Below are positions 54,501-64,000 of a stretch of DNA of 64,000 bases, one piece after another. The stretch is taken from contig WPIO01000046.1 of assembly GCA_009760855.2 (NCBI GenBank), positions 198,501 to 262,500 of the forward strand, written 5' to 3'. Source of the DNA: Cristatella mucedo (lineage: Eukaryota > Bryozoa > Phylactolaemata > Cristatellidae). The notes under the pieces were generated by a model. It was not told the DNA's origin. It saw only the letters and a list, made by a program, of their open reading frames with translations, and ran no database searches. Within the stretch, counting starts at the first letter, position 1. Each line of letters opens with the position of its first letter. Made by a program: the position numbers and the translations under genes.

Positions 54501-57500
54501 AACGAAATTCAGCTGAAATAAATATATAATTGATTTATATAGCGCCCCAAGACAACTTAATCTCTATTCAGGCGCTTCACATATACCTCGGGGTTCGAGC
54601 CCACGACCTCAGTCAGACCTTGGTCGAGGCGAGCACCTTACTTAACCTTTACCTTTATCGGCGAGCCTGAGAGAGCCACTCGGCAGTACACTAACGGCTA
54701 AGATAGACGCGCCCCTACCTAACTCAGCTAAAGTCTAACGAGGCAGGATGCCCTTTGCAGCTGTCCGAGGCTGATAAATCCCAGCCTTCACATCCACAGC
54801 ATGCATCGATTGACAAGGGCTAGTATTGCAAGAGTATGTAGGAGGCTACAATGCCCGACGGCTGAACATAATGCCTGCGAGCTCAGTCTTCACGGGTCAC
54901 CTGCGGAGCATGCACACCCAGCAATCGTACCTCACAAACCTCACACCAGACATCAGGGCGCTGGAACACGGTGACTAGGTCCTGCATTGTATACACGCCA
55001 CCGGTTTCCTTCCGCTTCGACTGTGTCAAGTACCCTGAAACGAGACGTGAGGTCCACTAGGTACACCGTTATCCCGTTCCACTTTAACACCGGCTCAACC
55101 GGCAGTGACAGCGCAAGGTGACCGCCTCACCACTGATACAAGCCAGCCGAGGGCAAAAATGCACAGCAAATGCCACCACAGCATACACGTAAGGCAAACT
55201 GGAAGCATCAAAGTAAACAGTCAGCTAATGGTGCTGGCACGATACAAATTCCCATGGCCCATGTCTCGGGTGCTGGCCCATATAAAGAAATCCACAAGTT
55301 TGAGAAATTCCTGGTGGCCTTACCTAGTGACAAACTTACGCAAGGCATGCGGCCGAATGTCGCTCACCTACTAGCTGAGTCAGGAGAGCAGTTGAGGTAG
55401 TGAGTAGCATAGAAGTAGCAGTTCAGGACCGCTGAAAAAGATGTGCCATAGTCAGCAGTTGGAGAGTAGTTGTCGTTGCTTAAGAATTGTGGAAGCAAGT
55501 TCCACAGTCTAGGACCTGCAGAGCTAAAGCTTATGTCGCCAACTGTCTTTAAGCAAAGGAATGGGACAGCTAATTTATTGTCCACACCGGACCTGAGGGC
55601 GCGAACAGGCTGAAACTGATGCAGCAGTTCAGCTAGGTACGAAGGAGCTAAGCCGTGGCGGGCCTTGTGGGTCAGCGTAAGAACTTTGCTCTGTATCCTT
55701 TGCTCAACCGGCAACCATCCTAGCTCTTTCAGCAGAAGTGACACGTGCTCAAACCGCTGGGACTTGAAGACCAGCCTTGCAGCCATATTCAGTCAGCTGT
55801 AGTGGCATAATAGCTTTCTTTGGCAGCCCAGCCAAAAGGGAATTACAATAATCAAGCCGAGACAGAACTAAAGAGCTAGTTAAATTTTTTACAAGCCACT
55901 GTGGGTAAAAGCTTCTAATCTTGGATAGGGATCGGATGTTATGGCTAGCTGTAGAGGCAGTCTTCTGAATAAAGCTTTTGAAATTGAGGCAGCTGTCGAA
56001 CACGACACCTAGATTACGAGCACGTGGTGAAGGTCGCACAATAGCATCACCTATTAGAACAGCAAAGCCTTTTAATCCAGCCACACGCTTAGGGTGTCCT
56101 ATGAGAAGCAGTTCGGTTTTATCGTCATTTAATTTCAGGAAGTTTTCCGACATCCAGGATCGAATATCGGCAAGGCAAGCATTCAGTTTCTCAGTTGCTG
56201 CAGCAGATTTCGACGGTTTAAACGACAAATACAACTGAGTACCGTCAGCATAGAAGTGATATCCTATTCCATGGGCCTTAATCACTTTTCCCAGAGGTTG
56301 CGTATAAATGGAGAACAGCAAGGGACCAAGTACAGACCCTTGAGGGACTCCACAGGTGACCCTTCTCATGTCTGAGACCTGACCCCCACACAACACGGAT
56401 TGAACACGATCAGACAAGTACGATTTAAACCACGCCAGTGCTTCGTCTGCCAGACCGATCGTTGTTCTCAATCGTTCAAGCAGAACTTCGTGATCAATGG
56501 TGTCGAAGGCAGCAGACAGATCTAGCAGAGCTAGGGCAGTGACATTCCCGTCGTCGTTGCCACGTAGAATGTCATTGTTAACACAGAGGAGAGCAGTTTC
56601 AGTAGAGTGCTGCCTCTTGAACCCTGATTGAAATGTTTCTGACATTCCATTATTTTCAATATGTTCAACTAGCTGCTTAGCAACAATTTTTTCAAGAATC
56701 TTTGATAAGAACGGAAGAAGGGAAACTGGACGATAGTTTGCTAGGACCTCTGTGTCTAATCCAGGCTTTTTAAGAATAGGTCTAACGATTGCCGATTTGA
56801 AGGACTTGGGGACGACCCCTTTTCCCAAAGAAGCATTACAAATCTTGGTTATGGCAGGGCTAAGTTGGTCTGCAAGTGAAGACCACAGAGATAAAGGTAT
56901 AGGGTCTTCAGGAGACGAGCCCTTTTTGCTAGACCTTATTAAGGCAGCCACATCACAGGCAGAAACATCGGAGAACCTTTTAAGGAAGGTCTCAGGTTGA
57001 GGAACGGCGATTGCTTTGGTCGGAGGGGGCTTAATGGAGGCACGAATGTGCATAATTTTTTCAGTAAAGAAGGCTGAAAACTTTTCGGCTGAGCCCTTAA
57101 TATCTGGGGAGTCAGACCTGGCAGCATTGGCCAGTAAATGGTTTACTGTCTTATAAATCTGTTTAGTGTCCGACTGGCAGGAATTTAGCTTTCTAATGAA
57201 AAAAGAAGCACTGGTTTTTTAAGCTTTCGGGTGTAAACTCGAAGGAAGTCTTTAAAATTGACTAGGTCTGCCTCAGACCCTAATTTCTTGAAACGACGTT
57301 CCAGCCTACGCTTAACACGGCGCATCTTAAGGAGTTTTTTTGTAAATTGAAAGCAATCTCGACGACTTTGAACACAGATAGAGCGAACGGGAGCATACTT
57401 GTCAAGAGCACTCCTGAGTGTCATGTTCATCGCATCAGTGAGGGTATCGAGGCTGCCGGTCGAGTCAGAATGCAGATCAAGAAGGCCTGCATCACAAACA

Positions 57501-60500
57501 GATTTCAAAAACTTGTCCAAGTCAATGCTTTGTAAGTTACATCGTTTGGCAAATTCGACATTGCCCTGTACGTACGAGGGAGCAGGAACAGTAAACGAGA
57601 CCGAACAATGATCTGAGAGGGTCAGTGGGCACACCACTAAGTCAGTGGGCAGGACATCCTTAGTGATCACGAGATCTAGAATGTGGCCACCGACGTGGTT
57701 GCTATGATTAACGTGTTGGGCCAAACCAAAATTCTCCAGACAGTCAAGAAATGATCAACAGGCGTATGCATCTGTTGCTTTGTTTGGTTTACAGTTTTCA
57801 GATATGACAGTAAATCATTTTTCTCTACGATTCATGAGTCATTGATTGAGCAACTTCGATCAATTTCTTAGAGGGGACCTTACTGAGATCTCTCACACCC
57901 AATACTATTTCTTGCAACAACGGTCGTGGGCAATCGTGTGCAATAGGCCACTGATCGAACCACTTAGACCATTTGCTTAGATTTTATTACTGATACCCCT
58001 CATACACAAAACACTACTGCTCCCAAATTCGGTCATGGGCACAGCAGCACTCCAGACAATAAATGAGCTGAGGAACAGCGATTAAAACTGGTGCGCTGAG
58101 GCAAGAGGCATTCATGGATAGCTCGGCAGCTGGTTCCAAAACAGAGCTTGCCACAGAGATGAAAGCATGAGGCCAACACTATCCCTTAGACGGCAGCTGT
58201 GACAAACAGTGGCAAAGTCTTTGCATTCTGCAATTATGGACGTGCATATCAAAACTTATCCAACCAAAATAAGAAATGAACTACTGCAGTGATGTAAAAG
58301 CAGAACTGAACGCATACTTTGATACATTTCATGTTCATCCGTCAAGTATTGGCCGAGTCATTGAATTTACAAAGCACAAAGCTTCCCTGCAACTGAAGCT
58401 GTTTAAAAGTCATAATCATATATCTCAACAAGCTGCAAACATGTACCTCGATGTATCAAGGTTCAATAAGTTGGGAACGAGTCATATATGATGCTGAGAT
58501 CGATATATTTGTAATCTGCAGATACTTTGCTTACTGTTTACTCCCGGGTCAGACATGGTTTGCCTAATAGTTTTTTGTGTGATGGTTTCCTGTAATGTGG
58601 AAATCGTCAAAACTTCAGATCCCATTTCTAACGCTTGTTTTTTTGAAAGGTACCCAAGCAATTATTCAATTATTCGAACAATTCGATTGTGAGACAAACC
58701 TCAGAATGTTCTCGATAATTACCCCTAAGCTATTTTTATTCCTTGGCCATTGAGACAATTTCTCGAGACGTGCATCCTTGGGGGCACGGACAGCTCGTAC
58801 ATACGTACGGCTAGTTCTCGCCAGGAAGGGGCAGCCACATCGCCAGCACAAGCCTAACTGCAAAAAATCCGCCCAGGACCTGCAGCTAGCAAATACATTG
58901 CCTTCTGGCTACTGAGCTAAAAAGCATGTTCATGTCATCCGGAATGGAACAGCTGCATGACAATTGCTGTCGGCACGAAGGATGCCCGGTTAAACTCCCA
59001 AAGTAAACGAGCCGCATCCCTCTTGAATCGAAGGGTAGTGAGGTGAAAGTCACAAATGCTCACTGCTTGCTACAGAAGAGAGTCGTTGGCTCAGTCTTAC
59101 TCACCCAGTTTCACAGCTTTTAGCAACCTCCCACCCTCCCCTCCCTTCCTTCTGAATCTCTGCTGCAGCAGTTACCCGATGCAATTTGACTGGGCCTTGT
59201 GGGGTTACACAAACTGGCTGGGGGCGGTTCTCATGGCTATGTGGGCAATCAAGCTGACTATATCACATCTACTAGCCATTAGCTTTGCTTTTCGGACTCT
59301 AAAACTGGCAAAGCAATTGAATCACCACTCTATAATTCGGTCTTCACTCTGTGCTTATCTGCTCACTACCTCCCTCAGTTAAGTGACCTTTTTCTCACGA
59401 GGACTTTGTCACGAGACCCAAGGCCAAAGTAGGTGGCAGGAAGAATGCTCTCTAATTGCTCACTACAGTGCAGGGATGTCAGAGGCTGCCAGAGTGTGCC
59501 ACTTAGTGCACTACTGCCACATGCAATTCTGCACCAGTCGCCCACTCAAGCACCGATCTCAATTCAGCACCTAATCTATCAAAGCTTCGTCGAGCCAAAT
59601 CTCCTGCAGCCTCTTGTTTTTGTAAATACTTGAGCAAATACAATAGAGCTCATGGATACCAGAGTTAAACTTCCAGTTCGGATCGACCACCACGGTTAAG
59701 TGAAAGCTAGCACGCTGCACACTTACTGGAGACCCCCCACGTGGCTTGAGAATGAACAGCCCTCACAGCTTGCCAAGCAGACCACAGCTGCAAAGGTCAG
59801 AGGACACACCTGGCTAAGCAACCAAACACACTGAACCGAAGCTGAGACTGTCCGACACAGGAACTATTGCAAAATGCTCCCAAAGCTTGGAACTCCCTAC
59901 CGACCTGCGTCAGAACGTCCTCTGACCTGACCACATTTAAAAGGACTTAAAAACACACCTATTTAGGACAGCATTTAGTGGGTCCCTGTGATTCGTCCTT
60001 CACGTACTTATGCGTGCTGACACTGTGCATGCTGCCACTAACCACATTTGCATGCTGACCCTGTGCATGTCACCCCTAACCATGTTATTCGTTTTGTTTG
60101 TTTTTCAAGCATGATTTTACTTATCATTTAATTGCATTTCCCTTTGCAGCAAATATAAAGCGCCTAGAAAGAGATTAAGTTCTCTGAGGGCGCTTTATCA
60201 AGTACATTATTATTATTATTATTATTATTAAAATATGGCTGCATAGGGCCGTGGCCTACTGCCCGACCATGCGACAGTTGCATGCGACCAACGATGGCAG
60301 CTGCTTCAGAATCCAACAGGTTCTCTTTCTGGACATAAATACGGTCACGTAAAGCTTCTGAAAACATTTTCCAATGCCATTGACCTTTGAATGGGTATGG
60401 GCAGCCAATCATTTCATAAATACACATTGTCAAAAAATCAATACCGAAGCACTTGGGGTCGCTTGAGAGCCACTCTAGCCAGGACATATAATGCTGACAG

Positions 60501-61403
60501 TGCTGCCGATGGGTAGCCCATCACGGTAGGGCACCAAGGCATGCTCAAGGCATGGCGCACGACAAACAACACCACGGGCAGGCAGTTATCGAGCGCAAAG
60601 TTACCTGGGTCGCGCAGGCAGAGCTGGAAATATAGGTAGATTGATATGGGAGCCGTAGCAGCCAGCGCTATGGCCGCCCAAGGCCGTTCGCTGTACACGG
60701 CTGGCATTATCACGGCAAAGTAGGCAATCGTAGACAGCACCAAGTAGCCGACGGCTGCACCGAGCCTTGTAGGATTGGGCATACTGTATCAGATGAGCAG
60801 AACAGGCGGGCAGCATAGAGCAACTACGTAGGGTGGCAGGAAACACAAACCAAACACATCAACGTGCATGGACTGTCGCCACGTGACCACAGCACAAGCA
60901 GAGCAGGGAACAACAGCCCGCCAGAGGCCTTGGGCCAGCCACCGACTGTTTAAAGACAGCGCATCAATGAAAGCCCGAAGAAAGTCGATGCAAAACGACA
61001 AAGAGTTAGAGGACACATCATTCGGATACCGATCGCACAACCAGCTACGGTGTCAAGCCAGCCATAGTCTGCCCACAAGTACAAAGGAACGTGTATATAC
61101 GTGAGATCGTAATAGAGAATGCATACCCCTGCCTATGACAGTGCCACGCCTAGATGCTGTCGTCTGAGGTACTAGGGGAGGGTGTCCTCCCGACCTTGAC
61201 TGACCAATCGAGACACAGCATTCCTGCTGCTAGTGCTAGCAAAGGCACTGGCCAATCGGAACGCAGTGTTCCTGGGCGAAGACGACAGGAAGCTCCATTA
61301 GCATTAACGTCTGCAGAGAGAGTCGTTGATTAAACGTTGTCGAGTTCGGTTGTGTTCCGAGTCGTTTACTGTTTAGCAATACCCTCGCTCACGAGCATGC
61401 TCA

Positions 61404-61452
<49 letters not shown>

Positions 61453-64000
61453 AGATACACACACTCAGATACACACACACACACACACACACACACACCA
61501 CATACATTCGGGATATTTCAGGCGGATTCTTGAAACGAACTGGACTACACTAAAGGTGCTGCTCGACCTCATGCTGGCACGTTGCAGCAGCAATTGCACC
61601 AACATCTGTCGTGCCAAACAAAAGCCCTGCCGGATGCCTCGGGCCTACAGCCAATCCATAGGTAAAGGGGGCGGCCAGAACACACCCCGACTGCTCCCTC
61701 AAGATCAATTCCTGAAGAAACTGTGCAGGCCAACTATCGGCACATCCCCTTCAGCCCTCCTACGAGTGGATGCCCCGGGCAAGTAAATTCAACAGCCTCG
61801 TTTATGCGGCAGCAGAAGAGCAGCCTTAGCGGGTGACACTCCCACTTGCAGTGAGCACTAAAGCATTGCCTACTTTGCTAATGCACGACTCCAAACCTAA
61901 GACCTGATTAGTGAAGTGCGAACCTTGGCCCTGGGTTGAGACCCAGATTAAACCCCCTTCTTGACTTATCATGCAGTACGAATAGAACTACAGTATCAGC
62001 ATGCTTCGTCCCAATCCAAGCTTATGAGCTCAGAATGCAAACCATACCCTTGCATTCAGTGTTCTCGTCAAATACATAACAGACGAGCTGAACAGGTATA
62101 GTTTAGCTTACGGTGACTTATACTGCCGTCCAGATGTCAGCTGCAGATAACAAAACAAGACACTGACTAAATGCAAAAACTCCCAACCAGTGCTCTAGAT
62201 CATTGAGATTTTAGGAACCTATTCCAAATTTAATGTATACATGCTGCTGTTGCTGCAATTATATAGCCTCGTTTAAAAACCTGCCTTAGCAAAAGTACAT
62301 TTACAAGCACAACCCATAGGGATCTTCCATTCTATGCGAATTCAGAAGAAATGGTCTAATACTATTTAATACAAAGTGTTATATTCAGAAATTTTATTCA
62401 CTACTTTTATTGATAAGGAGTACAGGGCAGGCTTGGATTTAGAGAACTAACTCGGTTTCAGTGTCGACGGTCAAGAAAAATTGACACCAAGAAACACGGA
62501 CATCACTTGCTTTTATATCTATTTTGGATGAGATAAAGAGACAAAACTGCAATGTTAAGGATACCTTGCTTTTTATAACTGTTGCTTATTGCTGCTCGAG
62601 CAGGGAGTTGTAAAGCGCACGAATAAAGACCAAGTTCCCTAAAAGGGCAAACGACTCTCCTTGCTCTTGCAAGTGCTAAAGCATTACAAGTCTGACATCC
62701 TAGTGGGTCTTTCTGCATTGATCACACCCGTTCAATCATTGTAAATCAGGCTGCAAGCCAAAAGTGCTAAAATCAGTCAAAAAGTAGATAATAAATAACC
62801 TCAGCATGCCTCGACTACTTTGACTGAAAAGTAATACCTCGGCTGTTTGCTAGTTATCTGCAATTAAATAGCAAAGTGTAAGTTTTGAAGTGCAAAAAAC
62901 ATTAGCAGTTAGAAAACCTACCACAAAAGACCACAAGAGATCAATCTGGAGTAGCCACGAAGGTTCATACCAGAGTGCAGACATACCCAGCCTAGCTTGG
63001 GTGCCAAAAATGGCAGTTCCATCGCCGGTCGGGATTTGAACAGAACAAGCTGGCGTCTGGCACAAACATTGCCCCCACCCAAAAAAAAATCGTGCCCCTT
63101 CAGCTAAATATACCATTGCAGCCGTTGGCATACCGAAAAACTAGTTTACTGTAATCAGTGCTTTAAGCTACACTCTGGTAGTCCTGTGGCTCTTTGCATG
63201 CACCTGAGAAGGGGCCACAATACCAGTTGCGACCGCACAGGCTACAAATTTGCGGGGTTAAATTAACTACTTTCGTCGTACATTGTCAACAAAAGAATTA
63301 ATTGATATACATTCAAATGCAAAAGTATTTTGACGGCTGCCAACTTTCCAGCATTTTGAATGCATATCGAACGTTGCTGTCACCAAAAGTACGCACACTG
63401 GTCGCAGCTAGAAAAAAGCAACTTGTTCCCACAATTATCACGAGTTTCCTATATCACCAAGGCTTTTACGGCGTGCCACTATGCGATCGAGTCCCTACAT
63501 AATATCGCACACGTTTTGGCTACGACAAAAATGGTGCCATGTTTAAAGTCGCACGTAGCCCAAACTTTACAGAGCTCTCCTAGAATTATCTGATTATGAC
63601 GTGACCACCCTGCTTATGAAGCTGACAGCATAGGTAGTGACCTAGGATTGCAAGTTCGGCTCCAGGCAACTCTGAAGTCCAAGCCTAGACCCAGATCCAG
63701 TGATCACTGGTTACAATTCCAATGTGCAGTCCTGCTACTAGCTACCCTCTAGGCATCATTCAATACGGCCCGTGCACTGTACATATAATCCTGCTGCTGC
63801 TGCTTTCAAATTGCATGAAATGATGCCAAACACAGCTGCTGCACGTGATAGCGGCCACTGGCCCACCTTCGAGCTTCGCCTTGCTGGATGACATTGGTTG
63901 CGCCAAACGTCGAGCGGCAGCTTAGCAAAAAGCCAAGTATGACTATCCATCCTTGGCTGCTTGGAGTCAACAGACGAGACAGGAGCACGGCGACGAGCAG
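50941..64000 (-). CDS. ZDHHC13/17 (HIP14)-like palmitoyltransferase, C-terminal part
   Basis: DHHC-family proteins are membrane S-acyltransferases. Four minus-strand exons (63,867->64,000; 60,605-60,783; 54,931-55,034; 50,941-51,405) join in phase to a 293-residue C-terminal portion. Order: a hydrophobic segment (GWIVILGFLL), two further membrane segments, DPG(Y), the cysteine-rich domain (WCEVC, KPSKHCSICQRC, then DQHC and NCVG), two more membrane segments and a cytosolic tail. The layout matches the HIP14 subfamily, whose ankyrin repeats would lie beyond the window. Odd points: the catalytic tetrapeptide is DQHC (as in mammalian ZDHHC13), followed by Ser-Tyr instead of Pro-Trp, and the downstream TTxE motif is not recognisable (GYSSMFQPE in its place). 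The Cys of DQHC is kept. A possible minus-strand AATAAA is at 50,265-50,270. The assignment to ZDHHC13/17 rather than another divergent DHHC is an inference from topology. Confidence 0.85.
51531..51589. repeat. (CT)n microsatellite
   Basis: CT tract of about 60 bases, in the intron upstream (minus strand) of the last ZDHHC exon. Confidence 0.98.
51985..52935 (+). mobile_element. LINE-A copy with the longest open RT C-terminus
   Basis: An uninterrupted 236-codon frame (51,988-52,698) covers the post-catalytic RT region: ARNLGAMFQSDLSLDDHISS, TSRLDFCNSLLAGLPACAIK, DLHWLPVKQRIDFKVLSLTF, KAWNSLPTC, NLKTHLFRTAF. The 3'UTR, hairpin (one short deletion: GAGTTCTGAGG) and a long (TTA)n end at about 52,935. 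No palm-domain motifs are present, so it cannot be autonomous. It lies in the intron between the last two ZDHHC exons. Confidence 0.95.
52950..54520. other. Intronic stretch without a recognised feature
   Basis: Intron of the ZDHHC-like gene. Open frames of up to about 100 codons on the plus strand (54,176-54,490) and minus strand show no domain or splice-site support. No repeat recognised. Confidence 0.3.
54531..54665 (-). mobile_element. SINE-B
   Basis: Plus-strand reading: ATTTATATAGCGCCCCAAGA, CAACTTAATCTCTATTCAGG, CGCTTCAC, then GGGGTTCGAGCCCACGACCT and the head. About 265 bases from a ZDHHC exon. Confidence 0.88.
54931..55034 (-). CDS. ZDHHC13/17-like exon: DPG to first CxxC
   Basis: 104 nt between CGTCTCGTTTCAG and GTACGA. 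In the frame set by the DPG exon it reads YLTQSKRKETGGVYTMQDL and ends DVWCEVCE. The CEVC is the first zinc-binding Cys pair and the next exon continues with IVRTKPSKHC. Too short to appear as a long open frame; recognised by phase and motif. Confidence 0.92.
55378..57756 (-). mobile_element. LINE-B (CR1/L2-type) with endonuclease end and RT
   Basis: The longest retroelement here. On the minus strand, an endonuclease C-terminus (57,185-57,724: HILDLVITKD, LSDHCSVSFTV) is followed after a frameshift by a 434-codon reverse transcriptase frame (55,749-57,053): YRPVSLLPFLSKILEKI, FQSGFKRQHSTETALL, LLDLSAAFDTIDHEVL, GVPQGSVLGPLLFSIYTQ, FYADGTQLYLSF. A second frameshift leads to the C-terminal frame (55,364-55,786: LGWLPVEQRIQSKVLTLTHK). 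The catalytic YADD is YADG (56,241-56,252), so the enzyme is predicted dead. Both ends are missing: the endonuclease N-terminus is absent at 57,756, and the 3'UTR is cut at about 55,378. Confidence 0.95.
58240..58740 (+). repeat. Unclassified dispersed repeat, copy 3 (longest)
   Basis: Covers both the 5' block shared with 38.56 kb and the 3' block shared with 31.0 kb, so the unit is at least 400-500 bases. In a ZDHHC gene intron. Confidence 0.62.
59878..60230 (+). mobile_element. LINE-A copy, RT end and 3'UTR
   Basis: Begins in the APKAWNSLP block, then a conserved 3'UTR, hairpin and (TTA)n to 60,230. Ends about 375 bases from the DPG exon of the ZDHHC gene. Confidence 0.93.
60605..60783 (-). 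CDS. ZDHHC13/17-like exon: membrane segments before the CRD
   Basis: Between GCTCATCTGATACAG and GTAACT on the minus strand. AVGYLVLSTIAYFAVIMPAV and WAAIALAATAPISIYLYFQL are two membrane helices, followed by CLRDPG, the DPG box that precedes the cysteine-rich domain in DHHC enzymes. Confidence 0.9.
61404..61498. repeat. (AC)n microsatellite, interrupted
   Basis: AC tract, then two TCAGATACACAC units, then a second AC tract. Confidence 0.97.
61788..61952 (-). mobile_element. SINE-A, diverged
   Basis: Tail TTCAACAGCCTCGTTTATGC, body AGCGGGTGACACTCCCACTT, eroded B box (ACGACTCCAAACC). In a ZDHHC gene intron. Confidence 0.75.
62000..63860. other. Intronic stretch without a recognised feature
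   Basis: Presumed intron between the first visible ZDHHC exon and the DPG exon. A minus-strand open frame at 62,850-63,131 has a hydrophobic stretch (LLWSFVVGFLTANVF), but its possible splice phases do not fit the flanking exons. Confidence 0.3.
63867..64000 (-). CDS. ZDHHC13/17-like exon, cut by window end
   Basis: Open to the window edge, with donor GTGGGC. It encodes a hydrophobic stretch (QGWIVILGFLLSCRSTFGAT) and ends QQGEAR plus two bases. Those two bases plus the first T of the 60,783 exon make Ser, giving EARSMPNPTRL, which fits the loop before the LPLG-type membrane entry of HIP14 proteins. Another frame is also open, but it does not fit the phase. Confidence 0.6.

Noticed and set aside
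63756-63950. Alternative reading frame of the exon at the window end
   Set aside because: Open, but it exits in phase 0, while the downstream ZDHHC exon needs two bases to complete its first codon; the other frame fits.
1-64000. CRISPR array, operon or bacterial features
   Set aside because: The regularly repeated units are microsatellites or transposon ends; gene structure is spliced and eukaryotic throughout.

Overview
This is a 64 kb piece of an animal (metazoan) nuclear genome, not a prokaryotic or viral sequence. It has GT-AG introns, three multi-exon genes of animal families, a nuclear tRNA gene with a Pol III oligo-T stop, long dinucleotide microsatellites, and many LINE, SINE and DNA-transposon copies. 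The repeat content and gene divergence suggest an invertebrate, but I cannot name the phylum.

Layout: (1) About 1-17.8 kb, plus strand: the 3' part of a sorting nexin 29 (SNX29-like) gene. Ten exons from 7,718 to 17,821 join in phase and encode the coiled coil, a linker, the PX domain and a basic/serine-rich tail. Two weaker exons lie at 1.2 and 4.2 kb; the RUN-domain end should be upstream of the window. A tRNA-Ser(UGA) gene sits antisense in an intron. (2) 17.8-28.1 kb: no gene recognised. It holds a GC-richer unexplained island (about 19.1-22.9 kb), a decayed Ty3/gypsy pol remnant, LINE and SINE pieces and hairpins. (3) 28.16-46.89 kb, minus strand: a complete NUDCD3 gene. Seven exons join in phase into a 364-codon protein with the N-terminal helical domain, the CS domain and the conserved C-terminus. 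Its 3' flank and introns hold a Tc1-like transposon broken by SINEs, a possible BEL/Pao remnant and many LINE/SINE copies. (4) 46.9-50.9 kb: intergenic, with two LINE ends. (5) 50.94 kb to beyond 64.0 kb, minus strand: the C-terminal four exons of a ZDHHC13/17-like palmitoyltransferase with DQHC in place of DHHC. A LINE with endonuclease and reverse transcriptase lies in one of its introns.

The three genes are unrelated in function: endosomal sorting, Hsp90/dynein co-chaperone work, and S-acylation. They look like ordinary neighbours, not a cluster. Repeats explain most of the non-coding sequence. The main LINE family (called LINE-A here) ends in a conserved hairpin and (TTA)n, and one tRNA-derived SINE family (SINE-B) carries a similar 3' end, which suggests a LINE/SINE mobilisation pair. 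A second SINE family (SINE-A) has a different tail. I found no CRISPR array, operon or clear new enzymatic system. The best leads are the SINE/LINE tail sharing, a long hairpin in an SNX29 intron, the altered catalytic motifs of the ZDHHC protein, and an unclassified three-copy repeat.
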